A DNA stretch of 64,000 bases from Pseudomonas violetae (GTDB taxonomy: Bacteria > Pseudomonadota > Gammaproteobacteria > Pseudomonadales > Pseudomonadaceae), in assembly GCF_023072615.1 (NCBI RefSeq), contig NZ_JAKNRW010000006.1:1-64000 (forward strand), given 5' to 3'. Positions within the stretch are counted from its first letter, which is position 1; each line of letters opens with the position of its first letter. The notes beneath the pieces were generated by a model, which did no database searches, was not told where the DNA came from, and saw only the letters and a list, made by a program, of their open reading frames with translations. Below, in pieces: positions 1 to 9,066 of this stretch. The position numbers were made by a program, and so were the translations under genes.

Positions 1-1915
1 CGTCCGCCAGCGCCTGGGCGTGCAGGCCGACCAGGTGCGCGCGGCTTTGCGGCAGTTGGCGACTGGCGAGTGCTTGCTCCAGGGTTTGCGCCAAGCCATC
101 GAGCGTCACGGTGGCGCGACCGTCTATCCCCAGGCCATCGAGGAAATGCTCGATCGCCCATGAGCAGTTACGCGGCATTACTTCCACCAGATCACCGGCC
201 AGCCAGCCGCTGGCAGTGGGGGCAGTCAGGCCCAACAGGTAAACTGGCGAACCGCTGCTGTCCGGGTTCATCCGTTCGCGCCGGGTCAACGTCCAGTTCT
301 CATAGCTGGGCGCTTGCCAGGTGTCCACGGGCGCCTGCCCGGTCAGTTGGCCGAGTTGCTGCTGCCAGTGACGCAAGGCGTAGGGGTCGCCGCTGTCGAC
401 TTCCACCGGGGCGAACAGCGTCTTGCCGCCATGCTCACCCAGCCAGTTGTGCAAGCGTCGGGCAAATCCGCAGAAGTGTTGATACTGGCGATCACCCAGG
501 CCGAGCACCGCGTAGTTCAGGCTGTCCAGGCTCATGGCGCGACCCAGGACCTTGCGCTCGAAACCTCGGGCGGTGTCCGGCGCTTCGCCGTCGCCAAAGG
601 TACTGACTACGAACAGCGCGTTGCTGGAATCCTGCAAATCCTGCTCGCTGACACTGGCCAGCGGCTGCACGTTCACCGGCAAGCCGGCGGCTTGCAACTG
701 GCCCGCAGTCTGCCAGGCCAGTTGTTCGGCAAAGCCGCTCTGGCTGGCGAAACCGATCAGCCACGCCGGACCATCGACCAGCGGCGGTGCAAGGCCGTTG
801 CGGGCTTCTTTGATCTGCTTTTTCTTGCGTCGACGATCCAGATACAGCAACCAGCCGGTGACGAAAAACAACGGCATGGTCAGGGCGCTGATGGTCAGGA
901 TCACCCGACCGACAATCCCGAAGTAACTGCCAACGTGCAGGGCATAAATACTGGTCAGCAACTGCGCCTTGAGGCTCTTGTCGCTGTAGCGGTCATGCCG
1001 CTTGACGATGCCGGTGGCCGGGTCGAGGGTGATCTGGTTCAGCGCACGGTCGTGGGGTGACGTGTTCAGCAGGTAAAACACGGTCGCCGGTTGGCCGGCC
1101 ACAGGCGGCATGCGAATGTTGTAGGCGCTCAGTGCCGGGCCCGCAGCGCTGTAGATGCTGCTCCACATGGCCGCGTAGTCGCCCGTTGGCGCCGGACCGC
1201 TCGGTGCAGGACCGCGTCCGCCGCGCACCCGCTCGTTTTGCGGCGAGTCGGATAGCAAGCGGGTCAGGCCCTTGTTGTACCACTCGTAAGACCAGGACAA
1301 GCCGGTGAGTGCCGCCAGGAGGTAGAACAGCAGGCACCAGGTGCCGGCGACCGAGTGCAGGTCCCAGTTGAAGCTGCGGCCTTTTTTCTTCCAGTCCAGG
1401 GTCAGCCAGGCGCGCCAGCTTTTCCACTGGCGGGGCCAGCGCAGGTAAAGCCCGGACAGGCAGAAGAACACCAGGATCAGCGTGCAGGCGCCAGTGATCT
1501 GCCGGCCGGTATCGCCCATCGCGAGGAAACGGTGCAGTTGCAGCATCAGGCCGAAAAACCCCTGGCCGGTGGCATCGCCCATGAACTCGGCGGTATAGGG
1601 GTCGAAGTAGCGCATTTCGCCGCGGCGCTCGCCAGGCTTGGGGGTGAAGAACACTTTGGCCGCTGCACCGCTGTCGGTTTCGACGCTGAGCATCGAGACT
1701 TTCTTGCCGGATGCAGCTTCTATGCGCTCCACCAGTTCGGCAGGTGGCAGGACGCCGGCGACCTGCTTCTCGACCTGCAACACCGATGGGTTCAGTCCAC
1801 TGAGGATTTCATCCTGGAACGACACTGTCGCCCCGGTGATGCCCATCAGGGCCAGGACCAGTCCGGCGCTGATGCCGAAAAACCAGTGCAACTGGAACAG
1901 GGTTTTCTTCAACAC
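1..1915 (-). CDS. piuB: PepSY-TM / flavodoxin-type iron reductase (PiuB-like), partial
   Basis: The gene runs off the left edge; 638 codons are visible. I chose the GTG at 1915–1913, which has AAGG eight bases upstream. Four membrane helices (about residues 10–33, 140–160, 187–207 and 345–370) carry histidines typical of PepSY-associated membrane proteins (H10, H128, H187, plus one in the motif IYALH). A flavodoxin domain follows from about 385, with the FMN-loop motif STFGDGEAP. The start of an FAD/NAD(P)H reductase domain then leads into the missing C-terminus. This domain order fits an inner-membrane flavo-reductase that acts on ferric siderophore or periplasmic iron. It lies next to the TonB receptor piuA in the same direction, as in P. 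aeruginosa piuA–piuB. The enzymatic substrate is inferred, not shown. Confidence 0.85.
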   Translation of the reverse strand, partial: MLKKTLFQLHWFFGISAGLVLALMGITGATVSFQDEILSGLNPSVLQVEKQVAGVLPPAELVERIEAASGKKVSMLSVETDSGAAAKVFFTPKPGERRGEMRYFDPYTAEFMGDATGQGFFGLMLQLHRFLAMGDTGRQITGACTLILVFFCLSGLYLRWPRQWKSWRAWLTLDWKKKGRSFNWDLHSVAGTWCLLFYLLAALTGLSWSYEWYNKGLTRLLSDSPQNERVRGGRGPAPSGPAPTGDYAAMWSSIYSAAGPALSAYNIRMPPVAGQPATVFYLLNTSPHDRALNQITLDPATGIVKRHDRYSDKSLKAQLLTSIYALHVGSYFGIVGRVILTISALTMPLFFVTGWLLYLDRRRKKKQIKEARNGLAPPLVDGPAWLIGFASQSGFAEQLAWQTAGQLQAAGLPVNVQPLASVSEQDLQDSSNALFVVSTFGDGEAPDTARGFERKVLGRAMSLDSLNYAVLGLGDRQYQHFCGFARRLHNWLGEHGGKTLFAPVEVDSGDPYALRHWQQQLGQLTGQAPVDTWQAPSYENWTLTRRERMNPDSSGSPVYLLGLTAPTASGWLAGDLVEVMPRNCSWAIEHFLDGLGIDGRATVTLDGLAQTLEQALASRQLPQSRAHLVGLHAQALAD

Positions 1916-1996
1916 GTCGCTCGCCTTGTTCGTTCGAAAATAATCATCACGGCGCGCATTATGCCGTGGGTTGACGGGATGCCTTGTCTATTACGC

Positions 1997-2028
1997 ACAA
2001 AAGCCCCGTTCATCTGGATGAACGGGGC
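1997..2028 (-). terminator. Rho-independent terminator of the piuA gene
   Basis: Two 12-base arms (2003–2014 and 2017–2028) form a GC-rich hairpin. Read on the minus strand it is followed by TTTT. It lies between the piuA stop and piuB, so the two genes are probably separate transcripts. Confidence 0.7.
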
Positions 2029-2051
2029 CAGGCGGTAACGCTCGGCGCTAC

Positions 2052-2152
2052 CTGTAGGAGCGAGCTTGCTCGCGAAAAACTCGAGAACAGCGCGGGGTAT
2101 CAGGCTGCCCGCGTCATCGTTGACGACCATCGCGAGCGAGCTCGCTCCTACA
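2052..2152. repeat. REPIN, GTAGGAGCGAGC subfamily
   Basis: Two inverted REP palindromes (starting GTAGGAGCGAGCTTGCTCGC and ending with its near complement) flank about 55 bases. The inner part shares a block around CAACGATGAC with the copies at 7.8, 13.7 and 30.2 kb, so these copies belong to one family. It occupies the piuA–piuB gap. Confidence 0.85.
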
Positions 2153-2172
2153 ATGGGTGGAGTTCACCCTTA

Positions 2173-4512
2173 TCAGAAGTGGAAGTTGGTGCTCAACAAT
2201 GCCGTGCGGCCCGCCGCCTGGTTGGCGAAGTGGGTCGAGAAGGCTTTGTCGTAGTAGGTTTCGTCGGTCAGGTTCTGCACGTTCAGCTGCAGGTCGACGT
2301 TTTTGGTCAGCTTGTAGGCGACCATGGCGTCGTAGCGAACATAGTCATCCACCATGGTGGTGTTGGCCACGCTGCCGAACACGTCGTCGACGTAGAACGC
2401 ACCGCCACCAACGGTCAGCTTCGGCGTGACCTGGTAGGTCGTCCAGAGGCTGGCGCTGTTTTTCGGCGTGTTAGGCAGTTCGTTGCCATCGTTGGCCGCA
2501 CCCAGTGGGCCGCCGTCGACTTGCTCGCTGTCCATGTAGGCGTAACCGGCGAAGACCTGCCATTTTTCGGTGATCTTGCCGCTGGCCGACAGTTCGATAC
2601 CTTGCACCCGGGTCTTACCGGCGTTTTCGTAGGACGTGGTGTCCACTTGCACGCGAGCATTGTCTTTTTCGGTGCGGAAGATGTCGGCGGTCAGGGACAG
2701 GCGTTCGTTCAGCAGATCCCACTTGGTGCCGATTTCGTAGTTCTTGGTGGTTTCCGGCTCCATGTCGCTGCTTACTTGGTTGCCGCTGCGATCAGGAGTG
2801 CCGCTCAGCGAGTTGCCCTCCTGACCTTCGCCCAGGGTGTTGCCCGGTGGCGTGGCGGATGTAGCATATGAAGCGTAGATGCTGCCGTTTTCAGCAGGCT
2901 TGTAGACTACGCCGAACTGACCAGTGACAAACTCGCTGGTGTCTTTCGCCTTGGCAGGCACGCCTTTGTTTACTACGGTTGCACCAGCAGCGTCATAGGT
3001 ACGGTACTGGGTGTCGAAGTGGTCGTAGCGCATTCCCATGTTCACCAGCCACTGCTCCGACAATTCTAAAGTGTCGAAGACGTACAGCGCGTAGGTGTTG
3101 GCCTTGGTGTCGGTGCCGGCGTAGTTGCGCGAGATCGTGCCGTCCCACGGATCGCTCGGGTTTGGGTTCGACAGCGAGGTGCAGTTGTAGTTACTTGGCG
3201 CTCCGATCAATGCTGGCGAGCAAACGGTTGGTCCGAGGGCTGCGTTTGTCGGAGTGGTATCGGTATTGACGGTGTATGAGGATTTCTTACTTTCCTCGTG
3301 GCTCAGCTCGATACCGGTGGCGAAGCTGTTCTTGAACCCGGCGATGTACACGTCACCAAACAGATCGGTCTGGTTGGTGGTGGTGTCGGTGTTGCTGACA
3401 CGGGTGTTGGCCCGACGCCAGACGCTGCCATTGTTGACGTTGCCCTTGGAGTCGTCCGGCTGGGTCAGGATGTAATCCTGCATGCTGCTGCCGTGGCGCA
3501 AGGTGTTCTTCACGGTCAGGGCATCGCTCAGGTCATGCTCGATGGCAATGGTTGCGGTATCTGTGCGGCCCTTGCGGAAGTCGCGGCCGTCCAGGCCGTA
3601 GAAGTTGCTGCTGTCACCACCGTCATCTGGCTTGTCCGGATTGGACTTGGTGCGAGCGGCAGAACCGGCAACCGGAATGCTGTACGCAATACCCGAGTCT
3701 GGAGTGTCGTTGCTTTCCAGATGGTAGTAATCGAGGTTGACGCGAGTGTCGGTGCCCAGGCCGAAAGCCACCGACGGCGCGATGCCCCAGCGGTCGTAGT
3801 CGACGCTGTCGCGGCCGGCGACGTTGCTTTCCTGGCTCATCAGGTTCAGACGGCCAGCGGCGGTGTCAGTGAACTGGTAGTTGCCGTCGAAGGTGTAGCG
3901 CTGGGTCTGGTCCGAGCCCCAGGTGAATCCACCGTCGAGGGAGTTCCCCAGATGAGCCTTTTTGCTCACCATATTGATGCTGCCACCGGCAGCGCCACGG
4001 CCGCCAATGGCTGAGTTCGGGCCTTTGCTGACTTCGATCGACTCAACCGCGAAGATCTCGCGGCTTTGCGAGCCAGTGTCGCGCACGCCGTCCAGGTACG
4101 TATCGCCTTGGGCGTCGAAACCACGGATGAATGGGCGGTCACCCTGGGGGTTGCCACCTTCACCGGCACCGAACGTGATGCCCGGAACGGTACGCAGCGC
4201 ATCCTGCATGTTCAGGGCGCCAGTGTCCTTGAGAACCTGCTGCGCAATCACGGTGACAGAGCGCGGCGTGTCGACCAGCGGCGCGGTGTACTTGGGTGAG
4301 GAGGCTTTTTCGACGTTGTAGCTGTTCGCTTCTTGTGCTTCGCCTTTGATCGCGGTGGCATCCAGGGAGATCGTGTTGCCCTGCGCCTTGGCCTCGGTCT
4401 TCTCTGCAGCGAAAACCATTTGGCCTGCGGAACCGGCAGTGATTGCCACGCCAATTGCAGACGCGAGCAAACGCGGTGAACCGACGGGTGATTGTAGTTG
4501 TTGGCGTGACAT
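2173..4512 (-). CDS. piuA: TonB-dependent catecholate-type siderophore receptor (PiuA/Fiu-like)
   Basis: This is a 779-residue outer-membrane receptor. The start MSRQQLQ at 4512 is set by a strong GGGGAGGGGA ribosome site eight bases upstream; a longer reading frame has no such site. A signal peptide ends near AQMVFAAE. The plug follows, with the motifs RSVTVIAQQ, PFIRGFD, YLDGVRD and EVSKGPNSAIGGRGAAGG, and then the 22-strand barrel, which ends in phenylalanine as outer-membrane barrels do. It imports ferric siderophores using TonB energy. Neighbours piuB and piuC match the P. aeruginosa piu locus, where PiuA also admits siderophore-conjugated antibiotics. A Fur-like site lies upstream at 4577–4591. 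The exact ligand cannot be read from the sequence. Confidence 0.93.
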   Translation of the reverse strand: MSRQQLQSPVGSPRLLASAIGVAITAGSAGQMVFAAEKTEAKAQGNTISLDATAIKGEAQEANSYNVEKASSPKYTAPLVDTPRSVTVIAQQVLKDTGALNMQDALRTVPGITFGAGEGGNPQGDRPFIRGFDAQGDTYLDGVRDTGSQSREIFAVESIEVSKGPNSAIGGRGAAGGSINMVSKKAHLGNSLDGGFTWGSDQTQRYTFDGNYQFTDTAAGRLNLMSQESNVAGRDSVDYDRWGIAPSVAFGLGTDTRVNLDYYHLESNDTPDSGIAYSIPVAGSAARTKSNPDKPDDGGDSSNFYGLDGRDFRKGRTDTATIAIEHDLSDALTVKNTLRHGSSMQDYILTQPDDSKGNVNNGSVWRRANTRVSNTDTTTNQTDLFGDVYIAGFKNSFATGIELSHEESKKSSYTVNTDTTPTNAALGPTVCSPALIGAPSNYNCTSLSNPNPSDPWDGTISRNYAGTDTKANTYALYVFDTLELSEQWLVNMGMRYDHFDTQYRTYDAAGATVVNKGVPAKAKDTSEFVTGQFGVVYKPAENGSIYASYATSATPPGNTLGEGQEGNSLSGTPDRSGNQVSSDMEPETTKNYEIGTKWDLLNERLSLTADIFRTEKDNARVQVDTTSYENAGKTRVQGIELSASGKITEKWQVFAGYAYMDSEQVDGGPLGAANDGNELPNTPKNSASLWTTYQVTPKLTVGGGAFYVDDVFGSVANTTMVDDYVRYDAMVAYKLTKNVDLQLNVQNLTDETYYDKAFSTHFANQAAGRTALLSTNFHF

Positions 4513-4576
4513 TGAAATTCCCCTCCCCAAGGATTTGAGGTCGCGGAATATAGGGTAAACAGGTATCTGTATCAAT

Positions 4577-4591
4577 TGAGAAATATTACTA
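4577..4591 (-). promoter_or_regulatory. Putative Fur box upstream of piuA
   Basis: TGAGAAATATTACTA matches the 7-1-7 Fur consensus TGATAATnATTATCA at 10 of 14 positions. It lies 65 bases upstream of the piuA start, where iron repression of this receptor family is expected. The match is moderate, so the site is tentative. Confidence 0.45.
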
Positions 4592-4672
4592 TTCGCACTA
4601 AATTTACATTCTTTACAATTTAACCTTATGGTTTTCAGTAACTCGTTCGTCGTGAGGGTTTTACATAGGCAA

Positions 4673-4687
4673 TAAGAATCAATATCA
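4673..4687 (+). promoter_or_regulatory. Putative Fur box upstream of piuC
   Basis: Read on the minus strand, TGATATTGATTCTTA matches the 7-1-7 Fur consensus at 12 of 14 positions. It ends 32 bases before the piuC start, so Fur bound here would block the piuC promoter. The whole piuA–piuC gap is AT-rich, as expected of a divergent iron-regulated promoter. Confidence 0.6.
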
Positions 4688-4719
4688 TTGACACCCCTTT
4701 GCCTTCAGGTATTGCCTCC

Positions 4720-5400
4720 ATGTTGTTGCACATTCCCGGCGTGTTCGCGAAAGAAGAAGTGCAGCGTATACGTGAGGTCTTGGAGCAGGCGGATTGGGCG
4801 GATGGCAAAATCACTGCGGGCTATCAATCGGCCAAGGCCAAGCACAATTTGCAGCTGCCCGAAGGCCACCCTCTGGCCAAAGAAATCGGCGAGGCAATGT
4901 TGGAGCGGCTGTGGAAAAATCCGCTGTTCATGTCCGCTGCCTTGCCGCACAAAGTCTTTCCGCCCCTGCTGAACTGTTACACGGCCGGCGGTAGTTTCGA
5001 CTTCCATATCGACAACGCTGTGCGTCAGCCGCAGAACAGCATCGAGCGTGTGCGCACCGACCTGTCGGCCACCCTGTTCTTCAGCGAGCCCGAGGACTAT
5101 GACGGCGGCGAGTTGGAGATCCAGGACACATTCGGCACCCAACGGGTGAAATTGCCGGCCGGCGATATGGTTCTTTATCCCGGCACCAGCCTTCACAAAG
5201 TTAATGCAGTCACCCGCGGGGCGCGTTTTGCCTCGTTCTTCTGGACCCAGAGCCTGGTGCGCGAGGATAGCCAGCGCGCGTTGCTGTTCGAGATGGACGG
5301 GGCGATCCGTCAGTTGACTCAGGATATGCCTGATCATCCTTCGCTGATCCGTCTGACGGGCACTTATCACAACCTGCTGCGCCGCTGGGTCGAGGTATGA
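4720..5400 (+). CDS. piuC: Fe(II)/2-oxoglutarate-dependent PKHD-type hydroxylase
   Basis: This is a 226-residue dioxygenase of the PiuC/YbiX family. I chose the ATG at 4720 rather than an upstream TTG because MLLHIPGVF is the conserved family start. The iron ligands are visible as H96 and D98 (motif FHIDNA) and H159 (SLHKVN); R169 is the likely 2-oxoglutarate anchor. The protein is cytoplasmic and travels with siderophore receptors, where it is thought to modify an imported siderophore; the true substrate is unknown. It is divergent from piuA behind a Fur-like site, and its stop overlaps the next start by 4 bases, so the two downstream genes form an operon. Confidence 0.93.
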   Translation: MLLHIPGVFAKEEVQRIREVLEQADWADGKITAGYQSAKAKHNLQLPEGHPLAKEIGEAMLERLWKNPLFMSAALPHKVFPPLLNCYTAGGSFDFHIDNAVRQPQNSIERVRTDLSATLFFSEPEDYDGGELEIQDTFGTQRVKLPAGDMVLYPGTSLHKVNAVTRGARFASFFWTQSLVREDSQRALLFEMDGAIRQLTQDMPDHPSLIRLTGTYHNLLRRWVEV

Positions 5401-6158
5401 CGTTTCAATTGCGTCGCGAGGAAGTCCTCGACGGTGATCGGCTCAAGACCATGCTCGACGAAAGCCCGGCGCGCGCGGCCCAGGCCATCCTGATCGCCGC
5501 CCGGGAAAACCTCCTCGATGCCCAGGCATTGCTGGGGCAGATCCTGCTGGACGGACAGGGCATCGGGCAGGATCAGCCACTGGCCCTGCGCTGGTTCGAG
5601 ATAGCCGCCCAACGCGGTCACCTGATGGCCCGCAACATGCTCGGCCGCTGCCATGAACACGGGTGGGGCTGCACTGCCGACGCCCTAGTGGCGGCCGGGC
5701 ATTATCGGATCGCCGCAGACGCCGGCCTCGATTGGGCGATGTACAACTATGCCAACCTGCTGGCAACCGGGCGTGGGGCTATGGCGGATCAATGCCAGGC
5801 ACTTGATCTGTATCGCCGTGCTGCGGGGCTTGGTCACGCGAAATCGATGAACCTGCTGGGACGTTATCTGGAAGAGGGCCAGTATTGTCCGGCGGATCCG
5901 CAGGCGGCGCGGGATTGGTATCAGCGCTCAGCGGTTGGTGGCGATTTTCGCGGGCAGTTCAGTTATGCCGCCGTGCTGGCGGATGAGGGCGATGTCGCAG
6001 CAGCGATGGGCTGGTTGCGCCAGGCACTGGCAGGCGGGAACCTGAATTTCCTGCGGGTGGCCAGCAAGGCGTTGGCGAGCGCAGCCGATCCGCAAATCCG
6101 TGCATTGGCAATCGAATACGCCCAGCGCCAAACCGAATTGGAACGATGTCCTCTGTAA
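5397..6158 (+). CDS. Sel1/TPR-like repeat protein downstream of piuC
   Basis: A 253-residue protein starting at an ATG that overlaps the piuC stop (ATGA). From about residue 50 to 190 it holds repeats of the Sel1 type, with A/G-rich helices such as [20 protein letters not shown] and [11 protein letters not shown] spaced about 36 residues apart. Such repeats are protein-interaction scaffolds. No signal peptide or catalytic motif is visible. The same gene follows piuC in P. aeruginosa, so a role in the iron response is likely from context but is not demonstrated. Confidence 0.85.
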   Translation: MTFQLRREEVLDGDRLKTMLDESPARAAQAILIAARENLLDAQALLGQILLDGQGIGQDQPLALRWFEIAAQRGHLMARNMLGRCHEHGWGCTADALVAAGHYRIAADAGLDWAMYNYANLLATGRGAMADQCQALDLYRRAAGLGHAKSMNLLGRYLEEGQYCPADPQAARDWYQRSAVGGDFRGQFSYAAVLADEGDVAAAMGWLRQALAGGNLNFLRVASKALASAADPQIRALAIEYAQRQTELERCPL

Positions 6159-6194
6159 CTGCTGGCAATGACGAAACGGTACCTGCAATGCACA

Positions 6195-6227
6195 AAAAAG
6201 CCCATGACTCGTCATGGGCTTTTTGTT
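6195..6227. terminator. Bidirectional terminator between the piuC operon and speC
   Basis: The hairpin AGCCCATGAC/GTCATGGGCT has an A-run on its left and a T-run on its right, so it terminates transcripts from both sides. It sits between the convergent Sel1-repeat gene and speC. Confidence 0.9.
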
Positions 6228-6242
6228 TTGCGCGGCTAGCGC

Positions 6243-7406
6243 TTACACGTAATACGATTTCAGCGGCGGGAAGCCATTGAACTCTACGGCGCTGTAGCTG
6301 GTGGTGTAGGCACCGGTCGACAGCCAGTACATACGGTCACCGATCGCCAGGTTCAGCGGCAAGCCGTACTTGTAGTTTTCGTACATGATGTCGGCGCTGT
6401 CACAGGTCGGGCCAGCGATGACCACTTCTTCCATCTCGCCTTTCTTCTCGGTCCAGATCGGGAACTTGATGGCTTCGTCCATGGTTTCGATCAGGCCGGA
6501 GAATTTGCCCACATCCGTGTACACCCAACGCTCGACGGCGGTACGGGATTTGCGCGCAACCAGCACCACTTCGCTGACCAGGATGCCAGCGTTGGCGATC
6601 AGCGAACGGCCCGGCTCCAGGATGATTTCCGGCAGATCGTCACCGAAATCTTCCTTGAGGAAGCGGATGATTTCCTCGGCGTAGGTTTCCAGGCTGTTGG
6701 TGCGGGTGATGTAGTTGGCCGGGAAGCCACCGCCCATGTTGATCAGCTTGAGCACGATGCCGTCTTCTTCTTTCAGGCGCTCGAAGATCACTTTGACCTT
6801 GGCAATCGCCGCGTCCCACACGCTGATGTCGCGCTGTTGCGAACCGACATGGAAGGAAATGCCGTAAGGCACCAGGCCCAGGTCGCGAGCGAGAATCAGC
6901 AGGTCCATGGCCATGTCGGTCTGGCAGCCGAATTTGCGCGACAGAGGCCAGTCAGCCGTGGTCGAGCCTTCGGTGAGAATACGCACGTAGACTTTCGAAC
7001 CCGGTGCAGCCTTGGCGATGTTGCGCAGGTCGGCCTCGGAGTCGGTGGAGAACAGGCGCACGCCTTTCTCGTAGAAATAACGGATGTCTTTGGATTTTTT
7101 GATGGTATTGCCGTAGCTGATACGGTCGGCGCTGACGCCGCGGTCCATCACTTTGTCCAGTTCGTAGATCGACGCGATGTCGAAGCTCGACCCTTTGTCT
7201 TTCAACAGGTCGATGATCTCGACAGCCGGGTTGGCTTTTACCGCGTAATAGACTTTGGCGAATTCGAAACCGGCGCGCAGGTCATCGTAGGCCTGGCTGA
7301 TCATCGCGGTGTCGATCACCACGAACGGGGTTTCTTGCTTGTCGGCGAACGCCTTCATTTTGTCAAAGGTGGCGCGCTCGAAATAATCTTCGACGTTGAT
7401 CGACAT
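6243..7406 (-). CDS. speC: Ornithine decarboxylase (fold-III PLP enzyme)
   Basis: A 387-residue pyridoxal-phosphate enzyme that converts ornithine to putrescine in polyamine synthesis. The start MSINVEDYF at 7406 has AGGAG upstream; the longer frame adds seven residues with no support. K57 in YYAVKANP binds PLP. HVGSQ, the glycine loop INMGGGFP and EPGRSLIANAG hold the cofactor phosphate. C in GPTCDSADIM is the catalytic cysteine donated across the dimer. The length fits the alanine-racemase-fold ornithine decarboxylases of Pseudomonas rather than the large E. coli SpeC type. The leader is unusual, with a perfect palindrome and an upstream promoter–terminator unit, which suggests control of expression after initiation. 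Confidence 0.95.
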   Translation of the reverse strand: MSINVEDYFERATFDKMKAFADKQETPFVVIDTAMISQAYDDLRAGFEFAKVYYAVKANPAVEIIDLLKDKGSSFDIASIYELDKVMDRGVSADRISYGNTIKKSKDIRYFYEKGVRLFSTDSEADLRNIAKAAPGSKVYVRILTEGSTTADWPLSRKFGCQTDMAMDLLILARDLGLVPYGISFHVGSQQRDISVWDAAIAKVKVIFERLKEEDGIVLKLINMGGGFPANYITRTNSLETYAEEIIRFLKEDFGDDLPEIILEPGRSLIANAGILVSEVVLVARKSRTAVERWVYTDVGKFSGLIETMDEAIKFPIWTEKKGEMEEVVIAGPTCDSADIMYENYKYGLPLNLAIGDRMYWLSTGAYTTSYSAVEFNGFPPLKSYYV

Positions 7407-7448
7407 GCTGGAGACTCCTAAGGGCAAACTGAAATTAACAATGGGTGC

Positions 7449-7500
7449 GAGGGTGTGTCATCAATGAATTCACTCGTGAATTCATTGATGACACACCCTC
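7449..7500. repeat. Perfect 52-bp palindrome in the speC leader
   Basis: Two 25-base arms, 7449–7473 and 7476–7500, are exact reverse complements separated by 2 bases; each arm contains GAATTC. It lies 42 bases upstream of the speC start and is unrelated to the REP sequences elsewhere. No T-run follows on either strand, so it is not a standard terminator. Confidence 0.95.
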
Positions 7501-7560
7501 CTGAACGTCCTCCGTATCCCCACTTTGGTTCGCCTACTTCCCAAGGCATGTCGCCGAAAG

Positions 7561-7597
7561 CAAAAAGGCCATGGGAGGCGGTGCTTCCCTTGGCCTT
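7561..7597 (-). terminator. Terminator upstream of speC (attenuator or small-RNA end)
   Basis: On the minus strand AAGGCCAAGGGA pairs with TCCCATGGCCTT across an 8–9 base loop, with one mismatch, and TTTTT follows. It lies inside the region upstream of speC, where no protein gene ends. Confidence 0.7.
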
Positions 7598-7653
7598 GCT
7601 GTCTCGTCGTCAGTACTTGAGCCGGATGGATCGTTTCCAGCATGGACGTTCGG
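7563..7653 (-). ncRNA. Candidate small RNA or speC leader RNA
   Basis: A promoter (7659–7687) and a terminator (7561–7597), both on the minus strand, bracket a transcript of about 90 bases with no convincing reading frame. It is either a free small RNA or the attenuated leader of speC. No family is recognised; the call rests on the signals alone. Confidence 0.4.
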
Positions 7654-7658
7654 CGCGA

Positions 7659-7687
7659 ACTTTAGGGCGTGAGGGGCTCGAGATCAA
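7659..7687 (-). promoter_or_regulatory. Sigma-70-type promoter upstream of speC
   Basis: Minus-strand TTGATC (7687–7682) and TAAAGT (7664–7659) are separated by exactly 17 bases, with an AT-rich stretch ahead of the −35. This predicts a start near 7652, ahead of the terminator at 7561–7597. Confidence 0.5.
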
Positions 7688-7796
7688 CAAAAAATGTCGC
7701 GTTTTTGCACGCTTCCGTCGTGCGGTCCTGAACAGTTACTGATGTAACCGACCTGCATGACAGTGTGATGTTCCCCAAGGAGGGAGATTTGAATAC

Positions 7797-7898
7797 TTGT
7801 AGGAGCGAGCTTGCTCGCGATGGACGTCAACGATAACGCATGGAGCCTGGTACCCCGCGGCGCCATTGAGTGCATCGCGAGCAAGCTCGCTCCTACAG
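7797..7898. repeat. REPIN, GTAGGAGCGAGC subfamily
   Basis: An inverted pair of REP palindromes about 100 bases long begins GTAGGAGCGAGCTTGCTCGC. The inner part contains CAACGATAACGC, shared with the 13.7-kb element. It ends 10 bases from the stop of the osmoprotectant ATPase gene and may serve as that operon's 3' stabiliser. Confidence 0.9.
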
Positions 7899-7908
7899 TT
7901 ATTTTTTG

Positions 7909-9066
7909 TCAGGCCAACGCAGTCTCGGCTGGGGAAACAATGCTGGTCTTGCCGCCACGGGACTTGCCAGAGCTCAGGTACTCGGCAATCGATTCCTGGG
8001 TCACTTCCCCCAGGAACACCCGCTCAGCATCCATCACTGGCAACCACGAACGGTTGAACTCATACATGCGCGACAACAGGATGCGCAAGTGCTCGTCATA
8101 CGCTGCCGTGGCGTTGAACTCGCGCAGGTATTGGCCGCAGGTACCCGTCTGACGGTGGAGGTCGCGACGTCTTACATAACCCAGCGCCTTGTTCTCAGCA
8201 CAGGTGACTACCACGTAACGACGGTCAGTTTCGTCCATCAGCTCCAGTGCGTCGGCCACCGGGGTTTCCGGGCTAACCGATGGCGCGTTATCCGCCGCAT
8301 CTTCGGCTTTCACCAACAACAGGCGCTTGAGGGTGCTGTCCTGGCCGACGAAGTTGCTGACAAAGTCGTCCGCCGGGTGCGCCAGCAGGGTGTCCGGATG
8401 GTCGATCTGCAGCAGCTTGCCGGCGCGGAAGATGGCGATTTTGTCACCCAGTTTGATCGCTTCGTCGATGTCGTGGCTGACCATGATCACGGTCTTGTTC
8501 AGCGCGCGCTGCATCTCGAAGAATTCGTTCTGGATCATCTCGCGGTTGATCGGGTCGACCGCGCCGAACGGTTCGTCCATCAGCAGCAACGGTGCATCGG
8601 CCGCCAGCGCGCGGATCACGCCGATCCGCTGTTGTTGACCACCGGAGAGCTCACGCGGGTAGCGATGCAGGTACTGTTTGGGTTCCAGCTTGATCATGCT
8701 CATCAACTCGCGGGCCCGGTCGTGGCATTTTTGCTTGTCCCAGCCCAACAGCTTAGGCACGACCACGATGTTTTCCTCGATGGTCATGTTGGGGAATAAG
8801 CCAATCTGCTGGATCACATAGCCAATGTTGCGACGCAGGGTCACTTCATCCAGGTCGGTGGTGTCCTCGCCGTTGATCAGGATCTTGCCCGAGGTGGGCT
8901 TGATCAGGCGGTTGATCATTTTCAGCGTGGTGCTCTTGCCGCAGCCCGAGGGCCCGAGGAATACGCAAATTTCGCCTTCATTGACGGTCAGGCTTACATC
9001 GTTAACGGCGGTGATGGTCTTGCCGTTGCTTTGGAAGGTCTTGGTCAGGTTTTGAAGTTCGATCAT
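7909..9066 (-). CDS. Osmoprotectant ABC transporter ATPase with C-terminal CBS domains
   Basis: A 385-residue ATPase of the OpuCA/ProV-like family. The start MIELQNLTKTF at 9066 overlaps the stop of the permease gene before it (ATGA) and has AGGA upstream. Walker A is GPSGCGKST (38–46), the signature LSGGQQQRIGVIRAL and Walker B LLLMDEPFGAVD. The C-terminal 130 residues form a CBS pair (LMDETDRRYVVV, then DAERVFLGEV), which in OpuA-type transporters senses ionic strength. It is the last gene of a four-gene operon (permease, binding protein, permease, ATPase). Likely substrates are glycine betaine, choline or carnitine; the sequence does not decide which. Confidence 0.9.
   Translation of the reverse strand: MIELQNLTKTFQSNGKTITAVNDVSLTVNEGEICVFLGPSGCGKSTTLKMINRLIKPTSGKILINGEDTTDLDEVTLRRNIGYVIQQIGLFPNMTIEENIVVVPKLLGWDKQKCHDRARELMSMIKLEPKQYLHRYPRELSGGQQQRIGVIRALAADAPLLLMDEPFGAVDPINREMIQNEFFEMQRALNKTVIMVSHDIDEAIKLGDKIAIFRAGKLLQIDHPDTLLAHPADDFVSNFVGQDSTLKRLLLVKAEDAADNAPSVSPETPVADALELMDETDRRYVVVTCAENKALGYVRRRDLHRQTGTCGQYLREFNATAAYDEHLRILLSRMYEFNRSWLPVMDAERVFLGEVTQESIAEYLSSGKSRGGKTSIVSPAETALA

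Noticed and set aside
1..1915. piuB as a pseudogene, because its frame has no stop in the window
   Set aside because: The frame is open and in register from the start to the edge, so the gene is simply cut by the window.
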